In this document: positions 48,863 to 57,204 of the stretch, in pieces
Layout: the number at the start of each line of letters is the position of its first letter
Numbering within the stretch: position 1 is the stretch's first letter
Source of the DNA: Nicoliella lavandulae
GTDB taxonomy: Bacteria > Bacillota > Bacilli > Lactobacillales > Lactobacillaceae
Assembly: GCF_037546185.1 (NCBI RefSeq)
Contig: NZ_JAWMWH010000001.1
Coordinates: 1 to 64,000 of the forward strand
DNA: 64,000 nucleotides
Direction of reading: 5' to 3'
Notes under the pieces: model-generated
The model's input: only the letters and a program-made list of their open reading frames with translations
The model's database searches: none
What the model was told of the DNA's origin: nothing
Position numbers and translations under genes: made by a program

Positions 48863-49435
48863 TTATTCTTCAAATGTTACTTGATTGTTAGCTAATGATT
48901 TAACCCTAGCAAGAGATTCAACTTTAATTCCCTGATCAGTAATTAAGCGCCGACCCTTTTGGAAACTCTTTTCAATTACAATCCCAACACCACCAACTTC
49001 AGCATTAGCTGCATTTACAATATCAATTAAACCAGAAGCTGCTTGTCCATTTGCTAAGAAATCATCAATGATCAATACTCGATCATCTGCGTTAATGAAC
49101 CGTTTATCAATACTGATTTGATTATTCACTTGTTTAGTATATGAATAAACATCAGCGGTATATAAGTTATCATTTAAGGTCAAACTTTTGTGTTTTCTAG
49201 CAAAAACTACGGGTACGTTTAAATGTAGTCCCGTAAATACTGCTGGTGCAATTCCTGATGACTCAACTGTTAAAATTCTAGTAATGTGGTCATCCTTGAA
49301 CAATCTAGCAAATTCTACTCCGATTGCATCCATTAACTGTGGATCCACTTGGTGATTTAAAAACCGATCCACTTTTAATACGTCATCAGAAAGCACCGTG
49401 CCTTCTTTTTTAATGCGATCTTCTAGTAACTTCAT
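48863..49435 (-). CDS. xpt: xanthine phosphoribosyltransferase
   Basis: Converts xanthine and PRPP to XMP in purine salvage. The 190-residue protein has the PRPP loop VLIIDDFLANGQAASG (120-135) and the family N-terminus MKLLEDRI. No purine riboswitch core is recognisable in the 160-nt upstream region, so it is not riboswitch-controlled like Bacillus xpt. It heads a two-gene unit with the ATP-grasp gene. Confidence 0.95.
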   Translation of the reverse strand: MKLLEDRIKKEGTVLSDDVLKVDRFLNHQVDPQLMDAIGVEFARLFKDDHITRILTVESSGIAPAVFTGLHLNVPVVFARKHKSLTLNDNLYTADVYSYTKQVNNQISIDKRFINADDRVLIIDDFLANGQAASGLIDIVNAANAEVGGVGIVIEKSFQKGRRLITDQGIKVESLARVKSLANNQVTFEE

Positions 49436-49542
49436 TTATATTTCTCCTATTCATGCTCTTCTATTTATGATTTATTTTAACTAGATTTAAAATTAAAAAC
49501 AATCTTATTTGTGGTTAATGTAAACATTTTTAATAAAATAAA

Positions 49543-49571
49543 TTGACATTCCGCCATTTTTTGGTTATATT
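49543..49571 (+). promoter_or_regulatory. promoter of the DUF2187 gene
   Basis: TTGACA (49543-49548), 17 nt, TATATT (49566-49571). This near-consensus promoter gives a short leader ending in TTAGGAGA before the TTG start at 49605. Confidence 0.75.
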
Positions 49572-49604
49572 GCATTAGATAAACTTTTTTAGGAGATGAG
49601 ATAT

Positions 49605-49856
49605 TTGGCTAAAAATACTGAGATTAGTCCCGAACAAGCTAAGTACAATGTGGGGGATCAAGTTGCATTCACATTAGAAAAACAAAAGTTTGCAGGAATT
49701 ATTGAAAAGGGATACACAAATTCATTCCTCATTTCCTTTAACTCAGATGATCCTGCCATTGTTGATAAGTACCACAATAAAGTTGTTATTAACAACAAAA
49801 AGTTAAAAATGATTAAGGCTGCTCCTAAAAAGCCTGCTTCTAAGGAAGATGAATAA
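49605..49856 (+). CDS. DUF2187 family small protein (YkvS-like)
   Basis: An 83-residue protein with a KOW-like beta barrel: YNVGDQVAFTLEKQKFAGIIEKGY followed, a little further on, by a VVINNKKLK strand and a lysine-rich tail. It probably binds RNA or ribosomes, but the family is uncharacterised. The TTG at 49605 is chosen because AGGAG lies 9 nt upstream. The ATG at 49596 abuts that site and cannot be used efficiently. Strong promoter and single gene. Confidence 0.82.
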   Translation: MAKNTEISPEQAKYNVGDQVAFTLEKQKFAGIIEKGYTNSFLISFNSDDPAIVDKYHNKVVINNKKLKMIKAAPKKPASKEDE

Positions 49857-49861
49857 ATGCG

Positions 49862-49901
49862 AAAAAGAACCGACGTTATTTTAAATGTCGGTTCTTTTTT
49901 T
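49862..49901. terminator. bidirectional terminator after the DUF2187 gene
   Basis: AAAGAACCGAC / GTCGGTTCTTT with a 12-nt loop, flanked by A-run and T-run. It ends both the DUF2187 gene and the convergent ECF S gene. Confidence 0.88.
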
Positions 49902-50478
49902 AGTTTCTTTTGAGATACTTCAATAATGGAGTTGCAATTAATGGGGTAGCAATTGCTGCAATCAAAGCTTCTAATACCCCATTAGTAGCTAAAACTGATA
50001 ATAAGTATGGTAATAATGCCTTTACATTAATTTGATATAACTGGTGAGCATACCCATGGTAAAAAACATAAATAAATCCTAATACGAAAATTGTGTTAGT
50101 TAACGAGCTCATAAGGCCAACTAATCCTAAAGTTAGTTTTGGGTAACGTTTATTTTTAAGGTAATAAAAAGTTAGTCCCGCAACTAACCCAATCAAAATT
50201 CGGGGTAAAACGGATACTAGCGGATTAATAAATACATATTGTGCCATTGGGCTAGTAGGCCAAAAGAACGCTCTAACGAATGTAATTACGCCCCATACAC
50301 CCCCAATTAACATCCCATCCTTGGTTCCCAATGTAATTGCAGCAACAATTACTGTAATTGGAATAATGGTTAAACTAAAAGGACCAATTGGTAAGTATCC
50401 TAGCCCTGGAATGGTAGTTTGAATTAAAATCAATGCAATAAAAATTGATCGTGCAACTAAACGATAATTTCTAGTCAT
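49900..50478 (-). CDS. ECF transporter S component, possibly pantothenate (PanT-like)
   Basis: A 192-residue, six-helix substrate-binding subunit of a group II energy-coupling factor vitamin transporter. Key stretches are GPFSLTIIPITVIVAAI, GTKDGMLIGGVWG and PTSPMAQYVFINPLVSVLPR. The last resembles PanT-type S components, but the vitamin cannot be confirmed. It would share the EcfA1-EcfA2-EcfT module encoded at 52325-54799. AAGGAGG lies before the ATG. It follows the rpsI terminator by about 20 nt. Confidence 0.75.
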   Translation of the reverse strand: MTRNYRLVARSIFIALILIQTTIPGLGYLPIGPFSLTIIPITVIVAAITLGTKDGMLIGGVWGVITFVRAFFWPTSPMAQYVFINPLVSVLPRILIGLVAGLTFYYLKNKRYPKLTLGLVGLMSSLTNTIFVLGFIYVFYHGYAHQLYQINVKALLPYLLSVLATNGVLEALIAAIATPLIATPLLKYLKRN

Positions 50479-50497
50479 TATTTTTCCTCCTTAGAAT

Positions 50498-50530
50498 AAA
50501 AAAACTCCGCTCCCAAGTGGGAGCAGAGCC
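50498..50530 (-). terminator. terminator after rpsI
   Basis: Minus-strand GGCTCTGCTCCC / GGGAGCGGAGTT hairpin with a 4-nt loop and TTTTTTT tail, 20 nt after the rpsI stop. One internal mismatch. Confidence 0.88.
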
Positions 50531-50550
50531 AAAATGTATAAAAGTAAATT

Positions 50551-50943
50551 TTAACGTTTTGAGAATTGACCAGCCTTACGAGCCTTCTTAAGACCTGGTT
50601 TCTTACGTTCCTTCATACGAGGGTCACGAGTTAATAAACCAGCGCGCTTTAATGGACCACGGAAGTCAGGATCAACTTCTAATAATGCACGTGCGATTCC
50701 ATGACGAGTTGCTCCAGATTGACCAGAGTAACCACCACCATTTACGTTAGCAATAACATCGTAGTTACCAAGAGTTTCAGTAACGTGGAATGGTTGCATA
50801 ATTACTTCACGTAAGTTTGGAAATGGAATGTATTCTTCTACTGGTTTGTCGTTAATAGTAACTTTACCAGTACCGGGTACTAAACGTACTCGTGCAGATG
50901 AATCTTTACGACGACCAGTGCCGCGATATTGTACTTGAGCCAA
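50551..50943 (-). CDS. rpsI: 30S ribosomal protein S9
   Basis: The 130-residue S9 has the typical YRGTGRRKDSSARVRL N-terminus and ends in the basic tail KKARKAGQFSKR, whose last arginine reaches the P-site tRNA. The start is TTG with GGAGGGGA upstream. It is co-transcribed with rplM, 13 nt apart. Confidence 0.97.
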   Translation of the reverse strand: MAQVQYRGTGRRKDSSARVRLVPGTGKVTINDKPVEEYIPFPNLREVIMQPFHVTETLGNYDVIANVNGGGYSGQSGATRHGIARALLEVDPDFRGPLKRAGLLTRDPRMKERKKPGLKKARKAGQFSKR

Positions 50944-50956
50944 GTTAGTCCCCTCC

Positions 50957-51400
50957 TTAAATTAATTTAGTAATATCTAACTTTTCTGGGTTTTGAGCTT
51001 CGTTTTTGTGTTCTGCGCCAGCGTATACATGTAACTTCAAGAATACTTGGTGACCCAAAGTATTGTGAGGTAACATACCCTTAACAGAAGTTTCGATTAG
51101 CTTTTCAGGTGTATCTTCACGCATTTGACCTGCAGTCTTTGATTTCAAACCACCAATGTAACTGGAGTGGTGGTAGTAAACCTTGTTAGCAGCCTTGCGA
51201 CCTGATAAAGCAACTTTTGAAGCATTAATAACAATAACATTATCACCAGTATCAACGTTTGGTGTAAATGTTGGTTTATTTTTTCCTCTTAAAATAGAAG
51301 CAACAACGGTTGATAAACGACCTAATTCGATGCCATCTGCATCGATAACATACCATTTGCGTTCTACTTCACCTGGTTTTGCCATATATGTTGTACGCAA
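50957..51400 (-). CDS. rplM: 50S ribosomal protein L13
   Basis: The 147-residue L13 begins MRTTYMAKPGEVERKWYV from a TTG at 51400, with GGAGG 8 nt upstream. The longer frame from 51439 reads through that ribosome binding site and is rejected. Typical later motifs are LGRLSTVVAS and GMLPHNTLG. It has its own promoter inside the truA 3' end and a structured leader. Confidence 0.96.
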   Translation of the reverse strand: MRTTYMAKPGEVERKWYVIDADGIELGRLSTVVASILRGKNKPTFTPNVDTGDNVIVINASKVALSGRKAANKVYYHHSSYIGGLKSKTAGQMREDTPEKLIETSVKGMLPHNTLGHQVFLKLHVYAGAEHKNEAQNPEKLDITKLI

Positions 51401-51486
51401 TTTGAATTCCTCCATGTTTCTGTGTTTGTTCGACACCAACTAAAAGTTTCCGGGGCTTTATTGTGGGGCAAACAATACCAACTACC
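51401..51486 (-). promoter_or_regulatory. rplM leader, candidate L13 leader RNA
   Basis: The 5' untranslated region between the promoter and rplM is about 80 nt and rich in pairing potential (GTAGTTGGTATTGTTTGCCC, then AGCCCCGGAAACT and AGTTGGTGTCGAAC). An autoregulatory L13 leader family is known upstream of rplM-rpsI in Firmicutes, and this element is in the same place. Assignment is by position and general appearance, not by a covariance search. Confidence 0.5.
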
Positions 51487-51515
51487 ATAATACAAACATT
51501 TAACAACAAAGTCAA
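51487..51515 (-). promoter_or_regulatory. rplM-rpsI promoter
   Basis: Minus-strand TTGACT (51510-51515), 17 nt, TATTAT (51487-51492). It lies just downstream of the truA stop codon and drives rplM-rpsI independently of the ecf-truA transcript. Confidence 0.75.
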
Positions 51516-51522
51516 TAATAAA

Positions 51523-52320
51523 TTAACGTTGTCGGACAGGTATTTTCGTTGGATGGTTGGGATCATCGCCTTCATAATAAACCCGTTTTAAATACAAACC
51601 ACTTGCAGGAGCAGTCAAACGAGCTTGATTACGATCCTTGACTTTAAATAAGCGTTGAATATCATCAACGTCCCGCCGTCCTGTTCCAATTTCGATTAAA
51701 ACACCGGCCATGATTCGTACCATGTTATATAAGAATCCGTTACCATAAAATTCAAAAATAACTTCGTTCTGTGCTTTATCAAAATGACAAGTGGCCTCAT
51801 AAATTGTTCTGACATTGGTCCTAGCCGTTGATCCTGAAGCAACAAAGCTAGAAAAATCATGCTCACCCACTAAATCTGGAATTGCCTGTTTAATTCTATC
51901 AATATTAACTGGGAACCGCCAATGGCCAGTGTAAAAACGTTTGAACGGATTGATAAACTCACTTAAATCAAAACGATACATATATCGTTTCCCAGATACA
52001 TCATATCTGGCGTGAAAATCATCATTTACAATTTTAACATTACTAACTTCCATGTCCAATGGTAACATGCTATTTATGCCCTTTAACATTCCAGTTTCAC
52101 TAATCTCAAATGGAAAATCAAAATGAGCCACTTGACCTAGTGCGTGAACCCCAGCATCAGTTCTGCCCGAACCATAAACAACAATTGCTGGGTCTGGATG
52201 CTTGGCCATCTTGTTAACAACATTAGTTAGAACTCCTTCTACCGTTCGTTGATTAGGTTGCCGTTGAAACCCAGCAAAGTTAGTTCCATCGTATGCTAGT
52301 GTAATTTTAAATCGTTTCAA
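51523..52320 (-). CDS. truA: tRNA pseudouridine(38-40) synthase
   Basis: The 265-residue TruA converts U38-U40 of tRNA anticodon arms to pseudouridine. The catalytic aspartate is D55 in GSGRTDAGVHA, and the N-terminus has KITLAYDGTNFAGFQRQ. It starts 4 nt after ecfT, a linkage conserved in lactic acid bacteria. Confidence 0.96.
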   Translation of the reverse strand: MKRFKITLAYDGTNFAGFQRQPNQRTVEGVLTNVVNKMAKHPDPAIVVYGSGRTDAGVHALGQVAHFDFPFEISETGMLKGINSMLPLDMEVSNVKIVNDDFHARYDVSGKRYMYRFDLSEFINPFKRFYTGHWRFPVNIDRIKQAIPDLVGEHDFSSFVASGSTARTNVRTIYEATCHFDKAQNEVIFEFYGNGFLYNMVRIMAGVLIEIGTGRRDVDDIQRLFKVKDRNQARLTAPASGLYLKRVYYEGDDPNHPTKIPVRQR

Positions 52321-52324
52321 ATTT

Positions 52325-53119
52325 TCACCTCCTCAAAAGCATTACTAAGATACCAATCAATATAAAGACTAACCAAGTATACCAATCTAAACTGGTCATT
52401 TTATAAATATGATAACGAGTTCGATTATCTCCGTCTTGATAACCACGGGCTTCCATCGCTCGACCTAATCCTTCAGCATGCTTAAAGGAGCTAATAAATA
52501 ACGGTATCAAAATAGGAACCATCTTTTTAGCGCGCGTGAATAGGCCCCCTTCTTTAAAATTAACGCCACGTGAACTTTGGGCCTTTATAATTGTATCAGC
52601 TTCATCCATTAGCGTTGGAACAAATCTTAACGCAATTGAAATCATAAGCGAAACCGTATATACGGGAAACTTAACTCTTTTTAGTGGCATTAACAATTTT
52701 TCAATTCCAGCAGCAATCGAAAGCGGGTCAGTAGTTAACGTTAAAACAGTTGAAAAAAAGATAATTAACACAAACCGCAAAAAAATGAACCCTGCTGTTT
52801 GTAGGCCGTGATTAGTTATTGTAATAAATGCCCATTTAAAAACAACTTGACCACTAGTATCAAATAGCAATTGAATTATTACTGTAAACACAATTACCCA
52901 TATTAACGGCCTAATTCCGCGAATAAAGAACCGTAATGGTGTCTTTGATACGATGACAGCACCCAGAGCTAAAATAGCTAATATCACATATGTAATCACA
53001 TTATTTGCAAAAAAAATGATGAATACAAAAAATAGACTTAATAAAATCTTAGATGCTGGATCCATACGGTGAACAATTGAGTTCCCTGGGATGTAACGAC
53101 CTAACAATAATTTATTCAT
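52325..53119 (-). CDS. ecfT: ECF transporter transmembrane subunit EcfT
   Basis: The 264-residue integral membrane scaffold couples the two ATPases to S components. The two coupling-helix motifs containing Ala-Arg-Gly type triplets are seen as KAQSSRGVNF and RAMEARGYQ. The N-terminus YIPGNSIVHRMDP is family-typical. It overlaps the end of ecfA2 by 8 nt. The ATG at 53119 is preferred over GTG at 53128, though both are possible. Confidence 0.93.
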   Translation of the reverse strand: MNKLLLGRYIPGNSIVHRMDPASKILLSLFFVFIIFFANNVITYVILAILALGAVIVSKTPLRFFIRGIRPLIWVIVFTVIIQLLFDTSGQVVFKWAFITITNHGLQTAGFIFLRFVLIIFFSTVLTLTTDPLSIAAGIEKLLMPLKRVKFPVYTVSLMISIALRFVPTLMDEADTIIKAQSSRGVNFKEGGLFTRAKKMVPILIPLFISSFKHAEGLGRAMEARGYQDGDNRTRYHIYKMTSLDWYTWLVFILIGILVMLLRR

Positions 53120-53993
53120 TATTCTCACTCATTTTAAAATTTATTTGTTTTAATAACATTTGGCTCAATTCATTAGGCGTAATTGGAAAACCATTTAAAT
53201 GAACGCCCGTTTCAATTAACTTATTAAAAAAATTAACAGTTTCAGGTGCTGTTAAGTGCATTTGTTTTAACAAATCATCATCTTGAAATAAAGAACGCGG
53301 GGCTCCATCGAATTTGATTTTACCTTGGTTTAGCACAATTACTCGATTGGCATATTGAGCCACTATCTCCATTTGATGAGTAACCAAAACTACAGTTACA
53401 TTATGATTAAGACGTAAATCTTCAATTAAATTCATAATTTCAATTTGGCCTTGTGGATCTAAACCAGCAGTTGGTTCATCTAAAATCAATATATCAGGAT
53501 TACTTGCCAAAACACCTGCAATTGCAACTCGACGCATTTGACCACCTGATAAATCAAAAGGTGAACGATTTAGTAAGGATTCAGGTAGGCCGACCTTCTT
53601 AATATTAGTTTTAGCAATTGCATCCAATTGATCATCTTTGGCACCAAAATTTTTGGGACTAAAGACAATATCTTTCGCAACCGTTTCTTCAAATAGTTGA
53701 TTTTCAGGTTGTTGAAAAACAATCCCAACCTTTTTTCTAGCTTTATAAATATCCTTGGGCTTACTATCATGATTTAAAAAGCTATCTCTCACTTCAACGG
53801 AACCAGAGGTTGGTAACAATAAACCATTAATATGTTGAATTAATGTTGATTTCCCGCTTCCAGTATGACCAACTAACGCAATAAAATCATTATCATCAAT
53901 TTTTAAATTAATATGATCTAACGCAAATGAAGCAAATGGTGTATTCGGTTGATAAATATGATCTACTTCTTTAAATTGAATTCTTTGATCCAT
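53112..53993 (-). CDS. ecfA2: ECF transporter ATPase EcfA2
   Basis: A 293-residue ABC ATPase with Walker A GHTGSGKST (42-50), Q-loop GIVFQQPENQLFEETV, signature LSGGQMRRVAIAG and Walker B ILILDEPTAGLDP. The C-terminal extension mediates dimerisation with EcfA1. It overlaps ecfA1 by 31 nt, so its translation probably depends on that of ecfA1. Confidence 0.95.
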   Translation of the reverse strand: MDQRIQFKEVDHIYQPNTPFASFALDHINLKIDDNDFIALVGHTGSGKSTLIQHINGLLLPTSGSVEVRDSFLNHDSKPKDIYKARKKVGIVFQQPENQLFEETVAKDIVFSPKNFGAKDDQLDAIAKTNIKKVGLPESLLNRSPFDLSGGQMRRVAIAGVLASNPDILILDEPTAGLDPQGQIEIMNLIEDLRLNHNVTVVLVTHQMEIVAQYANRVIVLNQGKIKFDGAPRSLFQDDDLLKQMHLTAPETVNFFNKLIETGVHLNGFPITPNELSQMLLKQINFKMSENNE

Positions 53994-54799
53994 TTCAAAA
54001 GCGCTCCTTCATCTAAATATTGCTTAGGGACAGCAACGCCAGCCTGATTAAGTAATCGCTTAACTTGTTCAGAATATGGTAATTCTAAGCCCATTTTGAT
54101 CAAGCGTTTAGGATTACTAAAAATCTCAGTTGGTGTATTTTCATCAACTACTTTACCATCATTTAACACTAAGATGCGATCAGAATATTTTAATTCATTA
54201 ACATCATGAGTAATGGAAATTATCGTAAGATTAAACTGCTCCTTAAGTTGCTTAATTTTGGTCAATATTTGTTGCTTGCCAAGCGGATCGAGCATATTAG
54301 TAGCTTCATCTAAAATAATTATTTGGGGATGAATAGCCATGATTCCAGCCAGTGCAATTCGTTGTTTTTGACCGCCGGATAAATCACTAGGTGCCTTTTG
54401 TTTAAAGGATTCCATATCCACCATCTGTAAAACTTGGTTAACAATTGAATGCATCTCATCATAATCAACATTCCGATTTTGTAATCCAAAAGCAATATCG
54501 TCTTCAACGGTTGCGCCCACAAACTGATCATCTGGATTCTGAAAAACTAATCCAATCTGATTGCGAATTTCCCAAACACTTTGCTCATTTAATAACATTG
54601 AATCCACTTCAATTGAGCCAGATTCTGTTTTAATTAAACCATCTAGTGCACTGACCAAAGTACTTTTTCCACTACCATTGTGACCAATAATTGAAAGCCA
54701 TTCTCCAGCGTGAACATTAAAGGAAACATCATTTAATGAATATTCATTTGAATCAGGATATTTATATTTTAGATTATTAACTTTAACAATTTCACTCAT
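53963..54799 (-). CDS. ecfA1: ECF transporter ATPase EcfA1
   Basis: A 278-residue ABC ATPase with Walker A GHNGSGKST (39-47), Q-loop GLVFQNPDDQFVGATV, signature LSGGQKQRIALAG and Walker B IIILDEATNMLDP. It heads the module ecfA1-ecfA2-ecfT-truA, which lies downstream of rplQ behind the structured L17 downstream element. Confidence 0.95.
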   Translation of the reverse strand: MSEIVKVNNLKYKYPDSNEYSLNDVSFNVHAGEWLSIIGHNGSGKSTLVSALDGLIKTESGSIEVDSMLLNEQSVWEIRNQIGLVFQNPDDQFVGATVEDDIAFGLQNRNVDYDEMHSIVNQVLQMVDMESFKQKAPSDLSGGQKQRIALAGIMAIHPQIIILDEATNMLDPLGKQQILTKIKQLKEQFNLTIISITHDVNELKYSDRILVLNDGKVVDENTPTEIFSNPKRLIKMGLELPYSEQVKRLLNQAGVAVPKQYLDEGALLKWIKEFNLKK

Positions 54800-54837
54800 G
54801 ATTAACTCCCTTAATTTTAAATCAATAAATTTATGTA

Positions 54838-54943
54838 TAAAAAAATCACTAACAGGTTAGTAATGCATAGGAAAACCTACATTCGAACTAGACTCGGTTA
54901 CTACCATCATCATAACGTTCTATATTACTAACCCTAGTGATTT
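54838..54943 (-). ncRNA. L17 downstream element (L17DE) with terminator
   Basis: A 106-nt structured region starting 28 nt after the rplQ stop. The outer stem pairs AAATCACTA-G-GGTTAGTAAT with ATTACTAACC-TGT-TAGTGATTT. It encloses at least two inner hairpins (TAGAAC...GTTC and GTAGG-TTTT-CCTA) and ends in a T-run. The position and multi-branched shape fit the L17 downstream element known from Lactobacillales and Listeria. The 3' T-run means it probably also ends the alpha-operon transcript before ecfA1. Confidence 0.72.
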
Positions 54944-54971
54944 CATTAATTATGAAATTATAAACAATTAA

Positions 54972-55355
54972 TTAGTCAACTAATTGCAAAATAACCATTG
55001 ATGCACCGTCACCACGACGAGGCATGGTCTTGTACATACGAGTGTATCCACCGTTACGGTCGGCATACTTTGGTGCAACTTCATCAAAAAGCTTTTGTAA
55101 AGCAGTTTGAACAGTTACAGTGTCTCCGTCGGCTTTAGCATCAGCAATAACATTTTGTAAAAATGTAGCAGCTTTACGACGAGCACTAAGATCACCACGT
55201 TTACCAAGAGTAATCATTTTATCAGTGGTTGAACGAACTTCTTTAGCACGTGCTTCAGTTGTCTTAATTTGACCATTGATTAATAAATCAGTAGTTAAAT
55301 TACGAAGCAATGAGCGACGATGAGCACTTGTGCGTTGTAATTTACGGTAACTCAT
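54972..55355 (-). CDS. rplQ: 50S ribosomal protein L17
   Basis: The 127-residue L17 begins with the conserved YRKLQRTSAHRRSLLRNL and ends with the GDGASMVILQLVD region. It is the last gene of the alpha operon, 17 nt after rpoA. Confidence 0.97.
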   Translation of the reverse strand: MSYRKLQRTSAHRRSLLRNLTTDLLINGQIKTTEARAKEVRSTTDKMITLGKRGDLSARRKAATFLQNVIADAKADGDTVTVQTALQKLFDEVAPKYADRNGGYTRMYKTMPRRGDGASMVILQLVD

Positions 55356-55372
55356 ATCTGGATATCCTCCTT

Positions 55373-56323
55373 TTAATCTTCTTTACGTAGAGATAAACCT
55401 AAGTTATTTAACTTGATTTTTACTTCATCAAGTGACTTACGACCTAAGTTACGAACCTTCATCATGTCGGCTTCACTTTTATCAGTAAGTTCTTGAACAG
55501 TATTGATCCCTGCACGCTTTAGACAATTGTAAGAACGAACGGAAAGATCCAATTCTTCAATCGTCATTTCTAACATCTTTTCCTTATGTGTTTCTTCTTT
55601 TTCAACCATTACCTTTGTATTCTTAGCTTCATCGGTAAGGTCAACAAACATATTAAGGTGATCAGATAGAATTTTAGCAGCTAAACTAACTGCTTCACTA
55701 GGTGACATAGAACCATTAGTCCATACATCTAATGTAAGCTTATCATAGTCTGCTTTGTGACCAACCCGTGCATTTTCAACTTGGTAATTAACACGTTCGA
55801 TTGGGGTATAAATGGAATCAACTGGCAAAACACCGATTGGCATTCCTTCGTTCCGTTCTTTATTTTCATCAGCAGAAACATATCCACGTCCCTTATTTGC
55901 AGTTAAGCGCATATGGAAAGTAGTACCTTCTGCAACCGTAGCAATGTGTAAATCTTTATTTAAGATTTCAACATCTGAATCAGCTTCAATATCACCAGCG
56001 GTAACATTAGTAGGCCCAGTAACATTAATTTCAAAAGACTTTTCAACATCATCAGGACCGTCAATTTTCAAATTAATTTTCTTAACATTAAGAATAACTT
56101 GAGTGACATCTTCCACAACACCCTTAATAGTGGAGAATTCATGCAAGACATCATCGATTTGAACACTAGTAATCGCAGCACCAGGTAAAGATGAAAGTAA
56201 AATTCTTCTTAAAGAATTACCAAGGGTTGTTCCATAACCACGTTCTAATGGTTCTACAACAACTTCACCATAGTTATCGGTTTCATCAATTTTATGAATA
56301 TCAGGCTTTTCAAATTCAATCAT
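55373..56323 (-). CDS. rpoA: RNA polymerase subunit alpha
   Basis: The 316-residue alpha subunit. The N-terminal assembly domain (1-~230) has GYGTTLGNSLRRILLSSLPG. A flexible linker follows, and then the C-terminal domain (~250-316) with LDLSVRSYNCLKRAGINTV and RNLGRKSLDEVK, which bind DNA and regulators. It lies between rpsK and rplQ as usual. Confidence 0.98.
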   Translation of the reverse strand: MIEFEKPDIHKIDETDNYGEVVVEPLERGYGTTLGNSLRRILLSSLPGAAITSVQIDDVLHEFSTIKGVVEDVTQVILNVKKINLKIDGPDDVEKSFEINVTGPTNVTAGDIEADSDVEILNKDLHIATVAEGTTFHMRLTANKGRGYVSADENKERNEGMPIGVLPVDSIYTPIERVNYQVENARVGHKADYDKLTLDVWTNGSMSPSEAVSLAAKILSDHLNMFVDLTDEAKNTKVMVEKEETHKEKMLEMTIEELDLSVRSYNCLKRAGINTVQELTDKSEADMMKVRNLGRKSLDEVKIKLNNLGLSLRKED

Positions 56324-56400
56324 TCTTATCTTCTACCCCTTTCAAGCGTTACGAGTCAATAAAAGTCTATTTCCGTTAACCAAATAACGGACATATAACC

Positions 56401-56793
56401 TTAAACCCGACGACGCTTTGGAGGACGAGATCCGTTATGAGGAACTGGAGTTACATCACGAATAGCTGAAACTTCCAAACCAGTTGATTGAAGAGCACGA
56501 ATAGCTGATTCACGACCTGAACCAGGACCCTTAACAGCTACTTCAACAGTCTTCATACCATGTTCCATTGAAGTCTTTGCAGCAGCTTCAGCAGCCATTT
56601 GAGCAGCAAATGGAGTTGACTTACGGCTTCCACGGAAACCTAAAGCACCAGCTGAAGACCAAGCAATTGCATTACCTTGAACATCAGTGATCATTACTAA
56701 AGTGTTATTGAATGTTGAGTGAATATGTGCAACACCAGATTCAATATTTTTCTTTACACGACGCTTACGTGTATTTCTTTTCTTAGTTGCCAT
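56401..56793 (-). CDS. rpsK: 30S ribosomal protein S11
   Basis: The 130-residue S11 has the conserved SGVAHIHSTFNNTLVMITD and the basic C-terminus PVPHNGSRPPKRRRV. It is part of the alpha operon, 31 nt after rpsM. Confidence 0.97.
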   Translation of the reverse strand: MATKKRNTRKRRVKKNIESGVAHIHSTFNNTLVMITDVQGNAIAWSSAGALGFRGSRKSTPFAAQMAAEAAAKTSMEHGMKTVEVAVKGPGSGRESAIRALQSTGLEVSAIRDVTPVPHNGSRPPKRRRV

Positions 56794-56824
56794 GAGAATT
56801 ATTTACCTCCTTTTAAAGATATTT

Positions 56825-57175
56825 TTACTTAGTACCCTTTTTACCCTTACGAGTACGAGCATTGTTCTTAGTGTGTTGACCTCTAACAGGTAAACCACGA
56901 CGGTGACGCATTCCACGATATGAACCAATTTCTTGTAATAACTTGATGTTCATACTTACTTCACGACGTAAGTCACCTTCAATTTTGTAATTGTCAACAA
57001 CTTCACGAATCTTATCTTCTTGGTCAGGAGTTAAGTCACGAACACGAATATCTTCAGAAACGTTAGCCTTTGAAAGAATTTCTTGTGATCTTGACTTACC
57101 GATACCAAAAATGTAAGTTAAACCGATTACGATACGTTTATCACGTGGTAAATCAATTCCAGCGATACGAGCCAT
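56825..57175 (-). CDS. rpsM: 30S ribosomal protein S13
   Basis: The 116-residue S13 starts MARIAGIDLPRDKR. The ATG at 57175 has GGAGGT upstream, while the in-frame GTG three codons earlier lies within that ribosome binding site. The motifs YIFGIGKSRSQEIL and GMRHRRGLPVRGQ are intact. The C-terminal tail is short but complete, ending RKGKKGTK. Confidence 0.97.
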   Translation of the reverse strand: MARIAGIDLPRDKRIVIGLTYIFGIGKSRSQEILSKANVSEDIRVRDLTPDQEDKIREVVDNYKIEGDLRREVSMNIKLLQEIGSYRGMRHRRGLPVRGQHTKNNARTRKGKKGTK

Positions 57176-57204
57176 TAAATCCACCTCCTATTTATATAAT
57201 ATAA

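Noticed and set aside
49436..49595. Possible purine riboswitch upstream of xpt
   Set aside because: I looked for the conserved purine aptamer core and paired loops seen before Bacillus xpt. The region is A/T rich and contains neither, and only the divergent DUF2187 promoter is clear.
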